39,641 nt of DNA from an uncultured Clostridium sp. (GTDB lineage Bacteria > Bacillota > Clostridia > TANB77 > CAG-508), in NCBI GenBank assembly GCA_948471115.1, contig CAOKRJ010000010.1, positions 1 to 39,641 of the forward strand. Direction: 5' to 3'. A program made the translations under genes and the position numbers. Positions 8,819 to 17,448 of this stretch are shown here, one piece after another (position 1 is the first letter of the stretch; each line of letters begins with the position of its first letter). Under the pieces are notes generated by a model. The model saw only the letters and a program-made list of their open reading frames with translations. It made no database searches and had not been told where the DNA came from.

Positions 8819-9102
8819 TGTTACAATTCACACCTGGTTTCATATATAAATTGGTGGTGTAGATAGGATAAATTTTTAGGTGAATTTAAAATTATAGAGA
8901 AAATGTAGTGGCAGTTCCTGTTTCTGCCCTTTGAAAAACATAAATTGAAATATTTTCATTATTATTATTATTCATATCAAATTTATAATTATTTGGGCAT
9001 GGTTCACCGTGCACCTACATTCAAAATGCAATATATTCATAATAAATACAAATGTTATAATTTGTTCCTATTTCAACGGCCAGACACAGGACCTACCCAT
9101 AC
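8819..9102. repeat. Cluster of dispersed MITE/REP-like repeats
   Basis: Three related hairpin units fill this gene-free stretch. At 8871-8908 a 38-nt block matches 6930-6967 in inverse orientation and leads into the hairpin GGCAG (8910-8914)/CTGCC (8924-8928). Around 8998-9016 lies GGGCATGG..CCGTGCACC. At 9023-9102 an 80-nt block matches 20231-20310 with about eight mismatches and no gaps. A TTACAATTCA near 8821 resembles the terminal repeat of the element at 20195-20351. No coding potential is seen. Confidence 0.65.
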
Positions 9103-9282
9103 AACGTATAATTTTTTTGTATAATTTAAATATATAATAACTATATTGACATTGCCAAAATTCTCCGTCCAGTAAGAATCAGTTAAGTACACTTTATAAA
9201 AATTTGTATGTATAGGCAGCTTTAGCAGATATAAAATTATAGTTCTAAAAGTAGTGAGATTAGATTTTAGGAGGTTTTAGTT

Positions 9283-9453
9283 ATGGTAGATATAACTTAT
9301 CACAAAGTTTGTAGTTTAGAAGATCTAAGGAATAGAGGAGCAGATTGGAGAAAGGAATATAATAATTTGCCGATGAGACCATTAGGATGGCTGAGCCCCA
9401 ACGAGTTCCTAAAAAAGTATAAAAGTCAAGGGGAATCGGTTGTAACAATATAG
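9283..9453 (+). pseudogene. C-terminal remnant of an integrase-type (DDE) transposase
   Basis: A 56-codon frame begins at ATG 9283 with a strong AGGAGGTT site 6 nt upstream and ends at TAG 9451-9453. The translation contains ADWRKEYNN, PMRPLGWLSPNEFLKKY, which is the end of the rve/integrase core of IS3/IS481-like transposases (Y-N-x-x-x-x-R-P-L-x-x-x-S-P-x-E-F). The DDE catalytic core is missing, and the in-frame TAG at 9268 shows the upstream part is lost or diverged. It is a relic of an insertion sequence beside a repeat cluster. Its good ribosome binding site means a small peptide could still be made, but I see no function for it. Confidence 0.6.
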
Positions 9454-9535
9454 GGTACTCAAAGTATATATTTTTCAAAAAAGTGTGACATATGTTTGAC
9501 AAACCTACAATGAAATTGTCATGGTAAAAAAATAG

Positions 9536-9564
9536 TTGAAATAAAATATGAAATAATATATAAT
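9536..9564 (+). promoter_or_regulatory. Promoter of the HD-domain gene
   Basis: TTGAAA (9536-9541), a 17-bp spacer and a consensus TATAAT (9559-9564), 74 nt before the start codon. Confidence 0.75.
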
Positions 9565-9638
9565 AGATAAAAATTATATCATAGAAAAAAGTTAAAGCAA
9601 TAGAAACATTAGAGTAAATTAAAAGAAAGGAAATAGAA

Positions 9639-10193
9639 ATGAAGGAACAATTTATCGAACTATTAAAAAGTACTAATAGAGAAGGAATACAAAACTTAAT
9701 TAACTTTATAGAGAAAACAGATTTTTTTGAGGCACCAGCAAGCACAAGATTTCATGGAGACTATAAAGGTGGATTAGTAGAACATAGTATAAAAGTATAT
9801 GAAATATTCAAAGAAAAGGTAAAAAATGCAAGTATTGAAATAAATGTACCAGAAGACACAATAATAATTACAGCACTATTACATGATATATGTAAAGCAA
9901 ACTTTTATAAAGTAGATTATAGAAATGCAAAAAACGAATTAGGGGTATGGGAAAAGGTGCCATATTATACAGTAGATGATCAAATACCATATGGTCATGG
10001 AGAAAAGTCCGTAATGATGATTACAGAGTATATAAAATTAACACCAGAAGAAAAATATGCAATACGTTGGCATATGGGATTTACAGAACCAAAAGAAGTA
10101 TATTCAACAATAGGAATAGCATATAAAAAATACCCTATAGCATTATTACTATTTGAAGCAGACTTAGAAGCAACATACTTTTTCGATATATAG
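9639..10193 (+). CDS. HD-domain phosphohydrolase-like protein
   Basis: A 184-residue protein, start ATG 9639 behind AGAAAGGAAA. It shows a compact HD domain: GGLVEHSIKVYE (His49), LLHDICKANFY with the HD pair at residues 82-83, YGHGEKS (His120) and IRWHMG (His145). These are the metal-binding residues of HD hydrolases, which act on nucleotides, cyclic nucleotides or RNA ends. The segment STRFHGDYKGGLVEHS is like that of YhaM-type exoribonucleases and of small HD proteins seen in phages. There is no OB-fold, so it is not a full YhaM. It stands alone with its own promoter between an IS remnant and the folate operon, so it may have been acquired. The substrate is unknown. Confidence 0.7.
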   Translation: MKEQFIELLKSTNREGIQNLINFIEKTDFFEAPASTRFHGDYKGGLVEHSIKVYEIFKEKVKNASIEINVPEDTIIITALLHDICKANFYKVDYRNAKNELGVWEKVPYYTVDDQIPYGHGEKSVMMITEYIKLTPEEKYAIRWHMGFTEPKEVYSTIGIAYKKYPIALLLFEADLEATYFFDI

Positions 10194-10231
10194 GATTTAT
10201 AAACTTTTAAATAAATATGAATTTAAGATAA

Positions 10232-10372
10232 AGTTTTATACATGAAAATGATAAAAGAATACAGTTTAATGTAAATGGTAAAAACTTAAAGAAATTAGCA
10301 TTTATAGAGTACTATAAAAATAACATTCAAATTTCTGTGGAAGTTATTGACGAATCAAATATAATATTGTAA
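10232..10372 (+). pseudogene. Possible gene remnant without start codon
   Basis: A 46-codon open frame runs from after a TAA at 10229-10231 to a TAA at 10370-10372. Its translation has a protein-like composition (includes KRIQFNVNGKNLKKLAF and NIQISVEVIDES) but no ATG, GTG or TTG start at its beginning. I do not recognise the family. It lies between the HD gene and the riboswitch and may be the tail of a lost gene. Confidence 0.25.
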
Positions 10373-10384
10373 AATATTATTTAA

Positions 10385-10480
10385 ATAGAGTAAGAAATAA
10401 TTAGTTAAGACTCATTAAACGGGAAGTTGTTAATGAGGCAAAGGTGAAAAGTCTGCTTAATTATTTTTGCATTCCGCTAT
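10385..10480 (+). ncRNA. Tetrahydrofolate (THF) riboswitch, folT leader
   Basis: The THF aptamer layout is visible. P1 is ATAG (10385-10388) with CTAT (10477-10480). P2 is AATAATTA (10396-10403) with TAATTATT (10458-10465). The GTTAAG junction follows P2. P3 is CTCATTAA (10411-10418) with TTAATGAG (10430-10437). The conserved 3' block TTGCATTCCGCTAT matches the family end (TTGCATCCGCTC in known members). It sits 67 nt upstream of folT, a typical target. Downstream, TCTCCTTT (10501-10508) is exactly complementary to the Shine-Dalgarno region AAAGGAGA (10532-10539). GAGA (10487-10490) can pair instead with TCTC, so translation control by exposing or hiding the ribosome binding site is the likely mechanism. 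Confidence 0.85.
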
Positions 10481-10546
10481 GAAAAAGAGAAAAGATATAA
10501 TCTCCTTTTTTGGGAACTCTAGTTTTAAAAGAAAGGAGAAATTTTT

Positions 10547-11077
10547 ATGTCAAAAACGAAAAAAATGATATTATCAGCACTATTTATAGCATTAGGAATA
10601 GTATTATCAAGATTTTTAGGCTTTAGAGTTGTAAACCTCTCTTTTAGTTTTGGATTTGTACCACTAATGTTATCAGCAATTTGGTTAGGACCGAAATATT
10701 CAACATTAATAGGAGGGCTTGTAGACTTAATAGGAGCACTACTATTTCCAGTAGGCTCATACTTTGTAGGATATACAATAGACTCTATGCTAAATGGATT
10801 AATATATGGATTAATACTATATCAAAGATCAGGAGAAGAAAGAAGCACAAAGGAGTTCATAATAAGATTACTAATAGCTACATTTATAGTATCTGTAATA
10901 TGTAATCTATTTTTATCATCACTATGGTCATACCTTGTATATGGAAAAGCTTACTTAGTTGCATTATCAGCAAAACTACCATTAGAAGCAATAAGGTATC
11001 CTGTAAAAATAATAACAATTTTTGTTCTTGTGAAAATATTAACACCATTAAAAAATAAATATCTAGTAGAAGAATAA
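10547..11077 (+). CDS. folT: Folate ECF transporter S component
   Basis: A 176-residue integral membrane protein with about six hydrophobic helices. The N-terminus KKMILSALFIALGIVLSR carries the small-residue AxxxA-like surface that S components use to dock on EcfT. FGFVPLMLSAIWLGPK and GLVDLIGALLFPVG fit the FolT subfamily of ECF vitamin transporters. It binds folate at the outer side of the membrane and toples to release it when the ATPase module is engaged. The upstream THF riboswitch supports the folate assignment independently. It is first in an operon with ecfA and ecfT. A 14-bp hairpin at 11088-11121 follows the stop. The start is ATG 10547 with AAAGGAGAA 7 nt upstream. Confidence 0.88.
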   Translation: MSKTKKMILSALFIALGIVLSRFLGFRVVNLSFSFGFVPLMLSAIWLGPKYSTLIGGLVDLIGALLFPVGSYFVGYTIDSMLNGLIYGLILYQRSGEERSTKEFIIRLLIATFIVSVICNLFLSSLWSYLVYGKAYLVALSAKLPLEAIRYPVKIITIFVLVKILTPLKNKYLVEE

Positions 11078-11087
11078 ATCTAACAAC

Positions 11088-11121
11088 AAATTATGGGCAC
11101 ATTTCAATGTGCCCATAATTT
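11088..11121 (+). terminator. Strong intercistronic hairpin between folT and ecfA
   Basis: AAATTATGGGCACA (11088-11101) pairs perfectly with TGTGCCCATAATTT (11108-11121) across a 6-nt loop. The T-run is only three bases, so it may act as a partial terminator or an RNA-stability element that makes more folT than ecfAT mRNA. Confidence 0.55.
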
Positions 11122-11150
11122 AACAAAAATTAAGGAGAAAACTAATAAAA

Positions 11151-11924
11151 ATGATAAAATTAAAAGACGTTAATTTCAAATATAAAAATGGAGATCTAGT
11201 ATTAAAGGACATAAACCTAAAAATACAAGAAGAGGAATTTGTCACGATAATTGGAAAAAATGGATCTGGGAAATCAACACTATTAAAGCTGATAGGTGGT
11301 ATTACTAAGCCAACAAATGGGCAAGCCATGGTAGATGATATTGACTTAAGCAATAAAAAGAATTTCATGGATATAAGAAAAAAAGTTGGAATAGTATTTC
11401 AAAACCCTGAAAATCAGATAATATTTAATAATGTACATGATGATATTGCATTTGGGATAAAAAATTTAGAGTTAGACAATTTAGAAAAAAGAATTAAAGA
11501 ATCACTGAAAATAGTAAATATGGAAGAATATGAAAATGCAGAAAGCTATGACTTATCAATGGGGCAAAAGCAGAGAATTACAATTGCAAGTGTATTAAGC
11601 ATGGGAACAAAATACATAGTAATGGATGAACCAACGGCAATGTTAGATTCAGAGGGAAAAGAAACAGTATATGAAATAGTAAGAAAATTAAAAAAACAAG
11701 GATATACAATAATATATTCAACAAATGTAATGGATGAAATATTATATTCTGACAGAATAATACTAATGGAAAAAGGTATTATTGTAAAAGAAATAAAACC
11801 TAATGAGATATTAGAAAATATTGAAGAACTGAAAAATAGAAAATTACAGATACCACCCAAAATTCAAACTTTATTAAATTTACGCAAAAAGGGCATAGAT
11901 ATAAAACTAGAAGAGCTAATGTAG
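11151..11924 (+). CDS. ecfA: ECF transporter ATPase EcfA with non-canonical signature and H-loop
   Basis: A 257-residue ABC ATPase. Walker A is GKNGSGKST (residues 35-43), the Q-loop is VFQNPENQ (Gln84), Walker B is YIVMDE (Asp159, catalytic Glu160) and the D-loop is LDSEG. FQNPENQIIFNNV is typical of EcfA1-type subunits of the energy-coupling factor. Two positions are unusual: the signature reads LSMGQ (135-139) rather than LSGGQ, and the H-loop reads STNVMDE, with Asn192 where the switch His is expected. Only one EcfA is encoded here, while Firmicutes normally pair EcfA1 with EcfA2. It may form a homodimer or pair with a subunit encoded elsewhere. It hydrolyses ATP to drive folate uptake with EcfT and FolT. 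Confidence 0.85.
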   Translation: MIKLKDVNFKYKNGDLVLKDINLKIQEEEFVTIIGKNGSGKSTLLKLIGGITKPTNGQAMVDDIDLSNKKNFMDIRKKVGIVFQNPENQIIFNNVHDDIAFGIKNLELDNLEKRIKESLKIVNMEEYENAESYDLSMGQKQRITIASVLSMGTKYIVMDEPTAMLDSEGKETVYEIVRKLKKQGYTIIYSTNVMDEILYSDRIILMEKGIIVKEIKPNEILENIEELKNRKLQIPPKIQTLLNLRKKGIDIKLEELM

Positions 11925-11963
11925 AAAAAATAAAAATTACATTAGGAAGGAAAGAAATTAAAA

Positions 11964-12542
11964 ATGAAAGATGTAATAAAATTTATGCTATTTGTACTAT
12001 ATACAATACTAATATTTTTCATATCAGATTATAAAATAATTACTATAATATTTTTTATAAACATATTATTAATGATAATAGGAAAAGTAAATTTAAAATC
12101 TGCAATAAGAAGTATAATAAGGTTATTGCCATTTATAGCATTTGTTGTATTAATAAACTTAGTACTAATGTCAAAAGAAAAAGCAATATTAATAGGAATA
12201 AGATTAATACTTGTATGCAATTTCACATATACCTTCACAAGGAATTTTACACCACAACAATTATCAAATTCAATAGAGAAAATATTAACACCATTAAAAA
12301 TATTCAAAATAAACACAAGAGAGATTGGAATAATGATAAGTATAGCAGTGGCATTTGTTCCAATATTAAAAGATGAAGGAAATAAAATAAAAGAATCATT
12401 AAAATCAAAGGGATTTAACGTAAATGGAATTAATATGATAAAGAATATAAATTTAATATTAGTACCATTAATCGTCTCAATTTTAAAAAGAGTACAACAT
12501 ATAGAAAATGCATTCAAATCAAAAGGGTATATAGTTGAATAA
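11964..12542 (+). CDS. ecfT: ECF transporter transmembrane component EcfT (short form)
   Basis: A 192-residue membrane protein with four to five hydrophobic helices (about residues 5-40, 48-70, 73-92, 120-138 and 160-175). EcfT proteins couple the ATPase to the S component through two cytoplasmic helices that each end in an Ala-Arg-Gly motif. Here the equivalent sites read SKG at residues 148-150 and 186-188, so Arg is replaced by Lys in both. The protein is also shorter than the roughly 265 residues usual in Firmicutes. The gene follows ecfA by 39 nt and completes a dedicated folT-ecfA-ecfT operon. The start is ATG 11964 behind AGGAAGGAAAG. No clear terminator follows before the addA promoter. 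Confidence 0.8.
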   Translation: MKDVIKFMLFVLYTILIFFISDYKIITIIFFINILLMIIGKVNLKSAIRSIIRLLPFIAFVVLINLVLMSKEKAILIGIRLILVCNFTYTFTRNFTPQQLSNSIEKILTPLKIFKINTREIGIMISIAVAFVPILKDEGNKIKESLKSKGFNVNGINMIKNINLILVPLIVSILKRVQHIENAFKSKGYIVE

Positions 12543-12579
12543 AAAGTTATTTCTAATATTACGAGATAAATTTCTTGAA

Positions 12580-12608
12580 TTGATTTCATAAGTAATTTGT
12601 GATAAAAT
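12580..12608 (+). promoter_or_regulatory. addA promoter
   Basis: TTGATT (12580-12585), a 17-bp spacer and TAAAAT (12603-12608) preceded by TGA; 35 nt before the addA start codon. Confidence 0.7.
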
Positions 12609-12643
12609 GTCTAATAAAGTGAACTAGAAAAGGATGTAATAAA

Positions 12644-15502
12644 ATGCAATGGACAAACGAACAAGAACAAGCCATAAATGAAAATGGAAATAATATACTA
12701 GTTGCAGCAGCAGCAGGAAGCGGAAAAACGGCAGTACTTGTAGAAAGAATAATAAATAAAATAATCAACAAAAAAATAGATATAGATAAAATATTAGTGG
12801 TTACATTCACAAACCTAGCAGCGGCACAAATGAGAGAAAGAATATTAGAGACTATATATAAAAGAATAGAAGAAAATCCAGAAGATATCCATTTACAAAG
12901 ACAGATAACATTATTACCAAAAGCAAATATTTGTACAATAGACTCATTTTGCTTAGACCTAGTTAAAAATAACTTTTTTGAATTAGACATTTCACCGAAC
13001 TTTAGAATAGCCGATGAAATAGAACTAAAGATTCTAAAACAAGAAACATTAGAAGAAATTTTTGAAGATAAATATGAAAAACACGAAGAAGATTTTTTAG
13101 AATTAATAAATACATATACTACATATAGAGGAGATGAAAACTTAAAAGATATAGTATTAAAAATATATAATTACATTCAGAGTATGCCATATCCAGATAA
13201 ATGGTTAAATAAACAAATAGAAAAATTTAATTTAGAGGAACATATAGACTTTAGTAAAACAGGGTGGGGAAAAATATTATATGAAAATGCAAAAGATGAC
13301 ATATTAGATGGAATTTTGCAATTAAGAGATTTAAGAGACAGAGCAGAAAAAGAGCCCGAAATACCTAAAATTTATGTAACACTTTCAGAAGATGTTAGAA
13401 AATTAGAAAGAGTTTATGAAGCAAATAACTGGGAGGAGTTATATAAACATTTACAAGAATTTTGTTTTGACAGATGGTCAAAGGACAAAAATGCACCAGA
13501 AGAAATAGTAGAAGAATTAAAAAAGAAAAGAGATTTAGTAAAAACAAATATAGAAAGTGTAAAGAAAAATGAGATAATATATAATTCAGAAACAGCAAAT
13601 GAGGACATAAAGGACTTATACAAGACTATGAGACTAATTGGAAATTTAGTAATAGAGTATGAAGAAAATTTAAAAGAAAAGAAAAAAGAAAAAAACATAG
13701 TTGACTTTAGTGATATTGAACATTTTGCATTAGCTATATTAATAAAAGATGAAATGCCATCTGAAATAGCCCTAAAATATCAAAACAAATTTGATGAAAT
13801 AGCAATAGATGAATATCAAGACAGTAATCTAGTACAAGAATATATATTGACTACAATATCAAGAAAAAACAATATATTTATGGTAGGAGATGTAAAGCAA
13901 AGCATATATAAATTTAGACAAGCAATGCCAGAACTATTTTTAGAAAAATATCATACATACAAACTAAAAGACGATAAGCAAGAAAAAGATAATCTAAAAA
14001 TAAAACTATTCAAAAACTTTAGAAGTAGAAAGCAAATATTAGACTTAACAAACTTAATATTTCAAAATATAATGTCAAAAGAGTTTGGAGAAATAGAATA
14101 TAATGAGGAAGAATACTTAAACTTAGGCAACAAAGAATATCCAGAAGGAGAAAATTTATTACCAGAAATACACATAATAGAAACAAATGAAGAATATGAT
14201 GAGAATATTATAAATGAAAATATACCAATAGAAAATGTAGTATTAGAAGCAAGATTCGTGGCAAATAAAATACAGAAAATGATAAATGAAGGATATATGA
14301 TATGTGATAAACAAAAGAAACATAGAAAAGCAACATACAGAGATTTCGCAATATTATTAAGAGGCACTAAAAATATAGCAAATATATTTGAGAAAGAAAT
14401 AACAGAATTAAACATACCAGTATTTTGTGATTCTACATCAGAATACTTAAATTCATTTGAGATACAAATAATAATGAATTTATTAAGAGTTATAGATAAC
14501 CCAGAAAATGATATACCACAAATAACGATTATGAGAAGTCCAATATGGAGTTTTACAGAAAATGAATTAATAAAAATTAGAGGAAAAAACAAAGATATAT
14601 CATTTTATAGTTCAATAAAACAGTATATCAATAAAGAAAATACAGACGAAGCAATAATTAAAAAACTAAAAAAATATTTGGAAGATATAAATAATTGGAG
14701 AGAAAAATCGAAATATCTTCCATTAGATGAATTAATCTGGTCTATATATATTACATCAGGATTTTACAATTATGTAAGCTTAATGAATAATGGACAATAT
14801 AGATTAGCAAATTTAAAAATGCTATTTGAAAAAGCAAAACAATATGAAAAAACGAGTTTTAAGGGACTATTCAACTTTATAAATTTCATAGACAAACTTA
14901 CAATAACAAGTGGTGATATGAGTGGAGCAAAATTAATTGGAGAAAATGAAAATGTTGTAAGAATAATGAGTATCCATAAAAGTAAAGGTCTTGAATTTCC
15001 AATAGTATTCCTTAGTGGAACAGGAAAAAAATTTAATATTATGGACTTAAACAATGATGACATATTATTACACAATAATTTAGGGTTAGGCTGTAAATAC
15101 ATAGATACAAAACTAAATATCAAATATGACACTTTATCAAAAAGGGCTGTAGCAAATAAAATGAAACAAGAACTAGTAGCAGAAGAACTCAGAATACTAT
15201 ATGTTGCATTAACGAGAGCAAAAGAGAAAATTATAATAACTGGAACAGAAAAAGACATAGAGAAAAAACTGCAAGACAAAAAAGAACTGCTAAGGTGTTA
15301 TGAAAAATACAATAAAGACAAAATAAGTAAAAATATATTAAAAAAATATATGAGGTATCTAGATTTTTTTGAACTAATATATTTATATAATGAAAAAAGC
15401 ATAGAAAACATATTAAAAGTAGAAATTCATAAACAATCTGAAATAATCAACTCTGTACACGAAAATGGACAAAAACAAAATGTGATACGGCGACAATTGT
15501 AA
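12644..15502 (+). CDS. addA: ATP-dependent helicase/nuclease subunit A, helicase part (frameshifted gene)
   Basis: 952 codons covering the UvrD-like helicase of AddA. Walker A is AAAAGSGKT (21-29) and motif Ia is VTFTNLAAAQMRER. Walker B is IDEYQDSN, motif III is VGDVKQSIYKFRQ, motif V is MSIHKSKGLEFP and motif VI is ILYVALTRAKE. AddA with AddB forms the RecBCD-like complex that resects double-strand breaks up to a Chi site. The frame ends early at TAA 15500-15502. The -1 frame continues as sensible AddA sequence (DTATIVREIGVRER) into the ORF at 15538, so one base is missing near the A-rich run 15471-15483. Added together, the parts give about 1,190 residues, the usual AddA length. The break is either an assembly indel or a recent mutation. 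Confidence 0.9.
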   Translation: MQWTNEQEQAINENGNNILVAAAAGSGKTAVLVERIINKIINKKIDIDKILVVTFTNLAAAQMRERILETIYKRIEENPEDIHLQRQITLLPKANICTIDSFCLDLVKNNFFELDISPNFRIADEIELKILKQETLEEIFEDKYEKHEEDFLELINTYTTYRGDENLKDIVLKIYNYIQSMPYPDKWLNKQIEKFNLEEHIDFSKTGWGKILYENAKDDILDGILQLRDLRDRAEKEPEIPKIYVTLSEDVRKLERVYEANNWEELYKHLQEFCFDRWSKDKNAPEEIVEELKKKRDLVKTNIESVKKNEIIYNSETANEDIKDLYKTMRLIGNLVIEYEENLKEKKKEKNIVDFSDIEHFALAILIKDEMPSEIALKYQNKFDEIAIDEYQDSNLVQEYILTTISRKNNIFMVGDVKQSIYKFRQAMPELFLEKYHTYKLKDDKQEKDNLKIKLFKNFRSRKQILDLTNLIFQNIMSKEFGEIEYNEEEYLNLGNKEYPEGENLLPEIHIIETNEEYDENIINENIPIENVVLEARFVANKIQKMINEGYMICDKQKKHRKATYRDFAILLRGTKNIANIFEKEITELNIPVFCDSTSEYLNSFEIQIIMNLLRVIDNPENDIPQITIMRSPIWSFTENELIKIRGKNKDISFYSSIKQYINKENTDEAIIKKLKKYLEDINNWREKSKYLPLDELIWSIYITSGFYNYVSLMNNGQYRLANLKMLFEKAKQYEKTSFKGLFNFINFIDKLTITSGDMSGAKLIGENENVVRIMSIHKSKGLEFPIVFLSGTGKKFNIMDLNNDDILLHNNLGLGCKYIDTKLNIKYDTLSKRAVANKMKQELVAEELRILYVALTRAKEKIIITGTEKDIEKKLQDKKELLRCYEKYNKDKISKNILKKYMRYLDFFELIYLYNEKSIENILKVEIHKQSEIINSVHENGQKQNVIRRQL

Positions 15503-15537
15503 GGGAAATCGGAGTAAGAGAGAGAATAGAAAATATA

Positions 15538-16251
15538 GTGTCTTTGGTACATCGACAAGAAAATAATAAAATACAACAATTACAAAACCAATTAAATTGG
15601 AAATACGAATATATAACATCAACCCAAATAGAGGCAAAAAGTTCTGTAAGCAAAATAAAAAGAGATTTAGCGTCTTATAAAGAGAATGAAAAACTTTCAT
15701 TCATAGAGCCCAAATTTCTAAAAGAAGAAATAGAAATATCACCAACTAAAAAGGGAACTTTAACACATTTAATATTACAAAAGCTAGATGAAAAACAAGA
15801 ATATACACCAGAAAAAATAAAAATATTAATAGAGGATCTAATACAACGTGAAATAATAATTGACAAAGAAGCTAAACACATTAATATAAACAAAATAAGT
15901 GCATTTACTAAATCTAACATTTTCAGCCAAATGAAAAATGCGAAAAAGGTATATAAAGAACAACCATTTTATATAAATATACCAGCAAATCTTATTTATG
16001 ATGGAGACATAGATGAGAAGATATTAGTACAAGGAATAATAGATTTATTCTATATAACACAAGATGACAAAATTATATTAGTAGATTATAAAACAGACTA
16101 TGTACCAGTAGGAAAAGAAGAACTACTAAAAGAGAAATATCAAAAACAATTAGAATTATATAAAATGGCAATTGAAGGAATGCTGAAGAAAAAAGTTGAT
16201 AATATATATATTTATTCAGTATATTTAGAAAAAACAGTTAAAGTAATGTAA
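15538..16251 (+). CDS. addA: AddA C-terminal RecB-type nuclease part (frameshifted gene)
   Basis: This is the nuclease end of AddA in the frame -1 to the helicase part. The reading frame is open from at least 15484; GTG 15538 is only the first possible start codon and has no convincing ribosome binding site. It contains KRDLASYKE, THLILQKLDEK, then VQGIIDLFY and ILVDYKTDYVP. The Asp of GIID and the D-Y-K of VDYKTD are the metal-binding and catalytic residues of RecB-family nucleases. If the frameshift were real, this domain would be made only as a separate protein, if at all. Since the catalytic motif is intact and unworn, a sequencing indel in the upstream A-run is the simpler explanation. 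Confidence 0.85.
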   Translation: MSLVHRQENNKIQQLQNQLNWKYEYITSTQIEAKSSVSKIKRDLASYKENEKLSFIEPKFLKEEIEISPTKKGTLTHLILQKLDEKQEYTPEKIKILIEDLIQREIIIDKEAKHININKISAFTKSNIFSQMKNAKKVYKEQPFYINIPANLIYDGDIDEKILVQGIIDLFYITQDDKIILVDYKTDYVPVGKEELLKEKYQKQLELYKMAIEGMLKKKVDNIYIYSVYLEKTVKVM

Positions 16252-16329
16252 AATGTGTGATATCTAGCTTATTATTTTTTAGACTATGGATTTACCAATT
16301 TTTATTGCAAAAATTCCATATAGTTATAA

Positions 16330-16358
16330 TTGACAATACCATATAAAAGTGTTATCAT
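16330..16358 (+). promoter_or_regulatory. Promoter of the two small membrane-protein genes
   Basis: A consensus -35 TTGACA (16330-16335), a 17-bp spacer and TATCAT (16353-16358) preceded by TGT. Confidence 0.8.
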
Positions 16359-16412
16359 CATTAAGTATTTAATATAGGAAATAAATTATTAATTGTAAAT
16401 GTGGAGTATAAT

Positions 16413-16832
16413 ATGGGAAAAGAGTTAACGCAGGCAAATATAAATAAAGCAAAAATATTTATATATGTATTATGTAGAGTGCTAATAGTCGTAATTATAT
16501 GTTTAGCAGGTGTAAGAGGAATTAGTGGATTAAAAGAATGGTTTAGTAGTTTTGAAGGAGCAATAAAATTTATTTTACTATTTACAATTGGGCTTATTTG
16601 GGGAGGATATCCACTTATACATTTAAGAGATTCATTAGTATTTTATGAAAATGGAATAGCAGTAAATGGAAAAGAATATCTATTTTCAACTATTGGAAGT
16701 ATTACTTTTTATGATTATCATTATGGCATTATGACTCAGCAGTTTATGAATACAGATTTGCGAAATTTTAATGTAACATATATTGAAAGACCTAAAAAAG
16801 CTTATAATGAAGCTTATTTAAATAATAAATAG
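16413..16832 (+). CDS. Small two-helix membrane protein, unknown function
   Basis: A 139-residue protein. I start at ATG 16413 because GTGGAG (16401-16406) is the ribosome binding site; an in-frame GTG at 16401 lies within that site. Two hydrophobic helices are visible at about residues 16-40 and 52-72, joined by a short loop (LKEWFSSFEGA). A soluble tail follows with beta-type sequence (FYENGIAVNGKEYLFSTIGSITFYDY). That tail resembles the strand pattern of PH-like or DUF5673-type domains, where a small membrane protein carries a folded cytosolic end, but I do not assign a family. It is followed 6 nt later by another one-helix protein, so the two probably share a transcript and a function. 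Confidence 0.55.
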   Translation: MGKELTQANINKAKIFIYVLCRVLIVVIICLAGVRGISGLKEWFSSFEGAIKFILLFTIGLIWGGYPLIHLRDSLVFYENGIAVNGKEYLFSTIGSITFYDYHYGIMTQQFMNTDLRNFNVTYIERPKKAYNEAYLNNK

Positions 16833-16847
16833 AAAGAGATGGTAAAG

Positions 16848-17435
16848 ATGGATAGCAAGTATATTATAATCGGGGTAGTAGCTGTTGTTATATTATTTGT
16901 AATTTTTTATATTAAGGAAACTTTGAATGAAAAGAAAGGAGCTAATAGTGAAGAAAGACAGAGAATTAAGGATATAATTGCTAAGCTTTGTGATACGACT
17001 TATCAATCTATTTATGCGACATGGGAAGATTTTAGCTTAGGTGGCGGTGGTAGAACGGTTACGACAACAACTGTTTATAAGTACTATGCAGTAGGTTTTA
17101 AAAGTGGTTCTTTATGTGTAGTACCTTTATCTATTGATGGTGGGGATATTAGTTATGGTGATGTAATGAACTTTACAAAAGAGAATGTTGGAATGGTTAA
17201 TGCTAAAGAGGGTAAGAACTGGATTGAAATATATGATTTAGAAAAAAATCCAGTTGTTAAATTGATGGTTGGATCAAGTGAAACAAAAGAAGATAAGTAT
17301 CATCCAGTTAATATTCAGCAAAAGGAAGAATATCAAGCATTTTGTGAATTTATAAAAGAATTTTCTAAAGAAGTGAATGATTATCATGGTGTTACAGTTA
17401 CAGGAATAATTGGGAAACCATTAGCTAAAAAATAA
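16848..17435 (+). CDS. Single-pass membrane protein, unknown function
   Basis: A 195-residue protein starting at ATG 16848, with AGAAAGAG about 9 nt upstream. An in-frame ATG at 16839 abuts that site and is less likely. One transmembrane helix is at residues 5-24. A lysine-rich linker and a soluble domain of about 150 residues follow, mixed alpha/beta with a Gly-rich turn (SLGGGGRTVTTTT). The domain has no Cys or His cluster and no motif I recognise. The codon use has more T-ending codons than neighbouring genes, which may mean a different origin. It lies downstream of the two-helix protein in one transcript and ends at a strong terminator hairpin at 17449-17507. Confidence 0.55.
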   Translation: MDSKYIIIGVVAVVILFVIFYIKETLNEKKGANSEERQRIKDIIAKLCDTTYQSIYATWEDFSLGGGGRTVTTTTVYKYYAVGFKSGSLCVVPLSIDGGDISYGDVMNFTKENVGMVNAKEGKNWIEIYDLEKNPVVKLMVGSSETKEDKYHPVNIQQKEEYQAFCEFIKEFSKEVNDYHGVTVTGIIGKPLAKK

Positions 17436-17448
17436 AGAATCATTAGTA

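Noticed and set aside
12029..12589. Long open frame on the minus strand opposite ecfT
   Set aside because: It is a mirror of an AT-rich membrane-protein gene, lacks a ribosome binding site and shows no recognisable family. The same holds for antisense frames inside addA, copA and the permease gene.
15471..15502. Programmed -1 frameshifting to make full-length AddA
   Set aside because: The codons here read CAA AAA CAA AAT in the zero frame, which do not form an X-XXY-YYZ slippery heptamer. I see no stable downstream stem. A missing base in the A-rich run is simpler.
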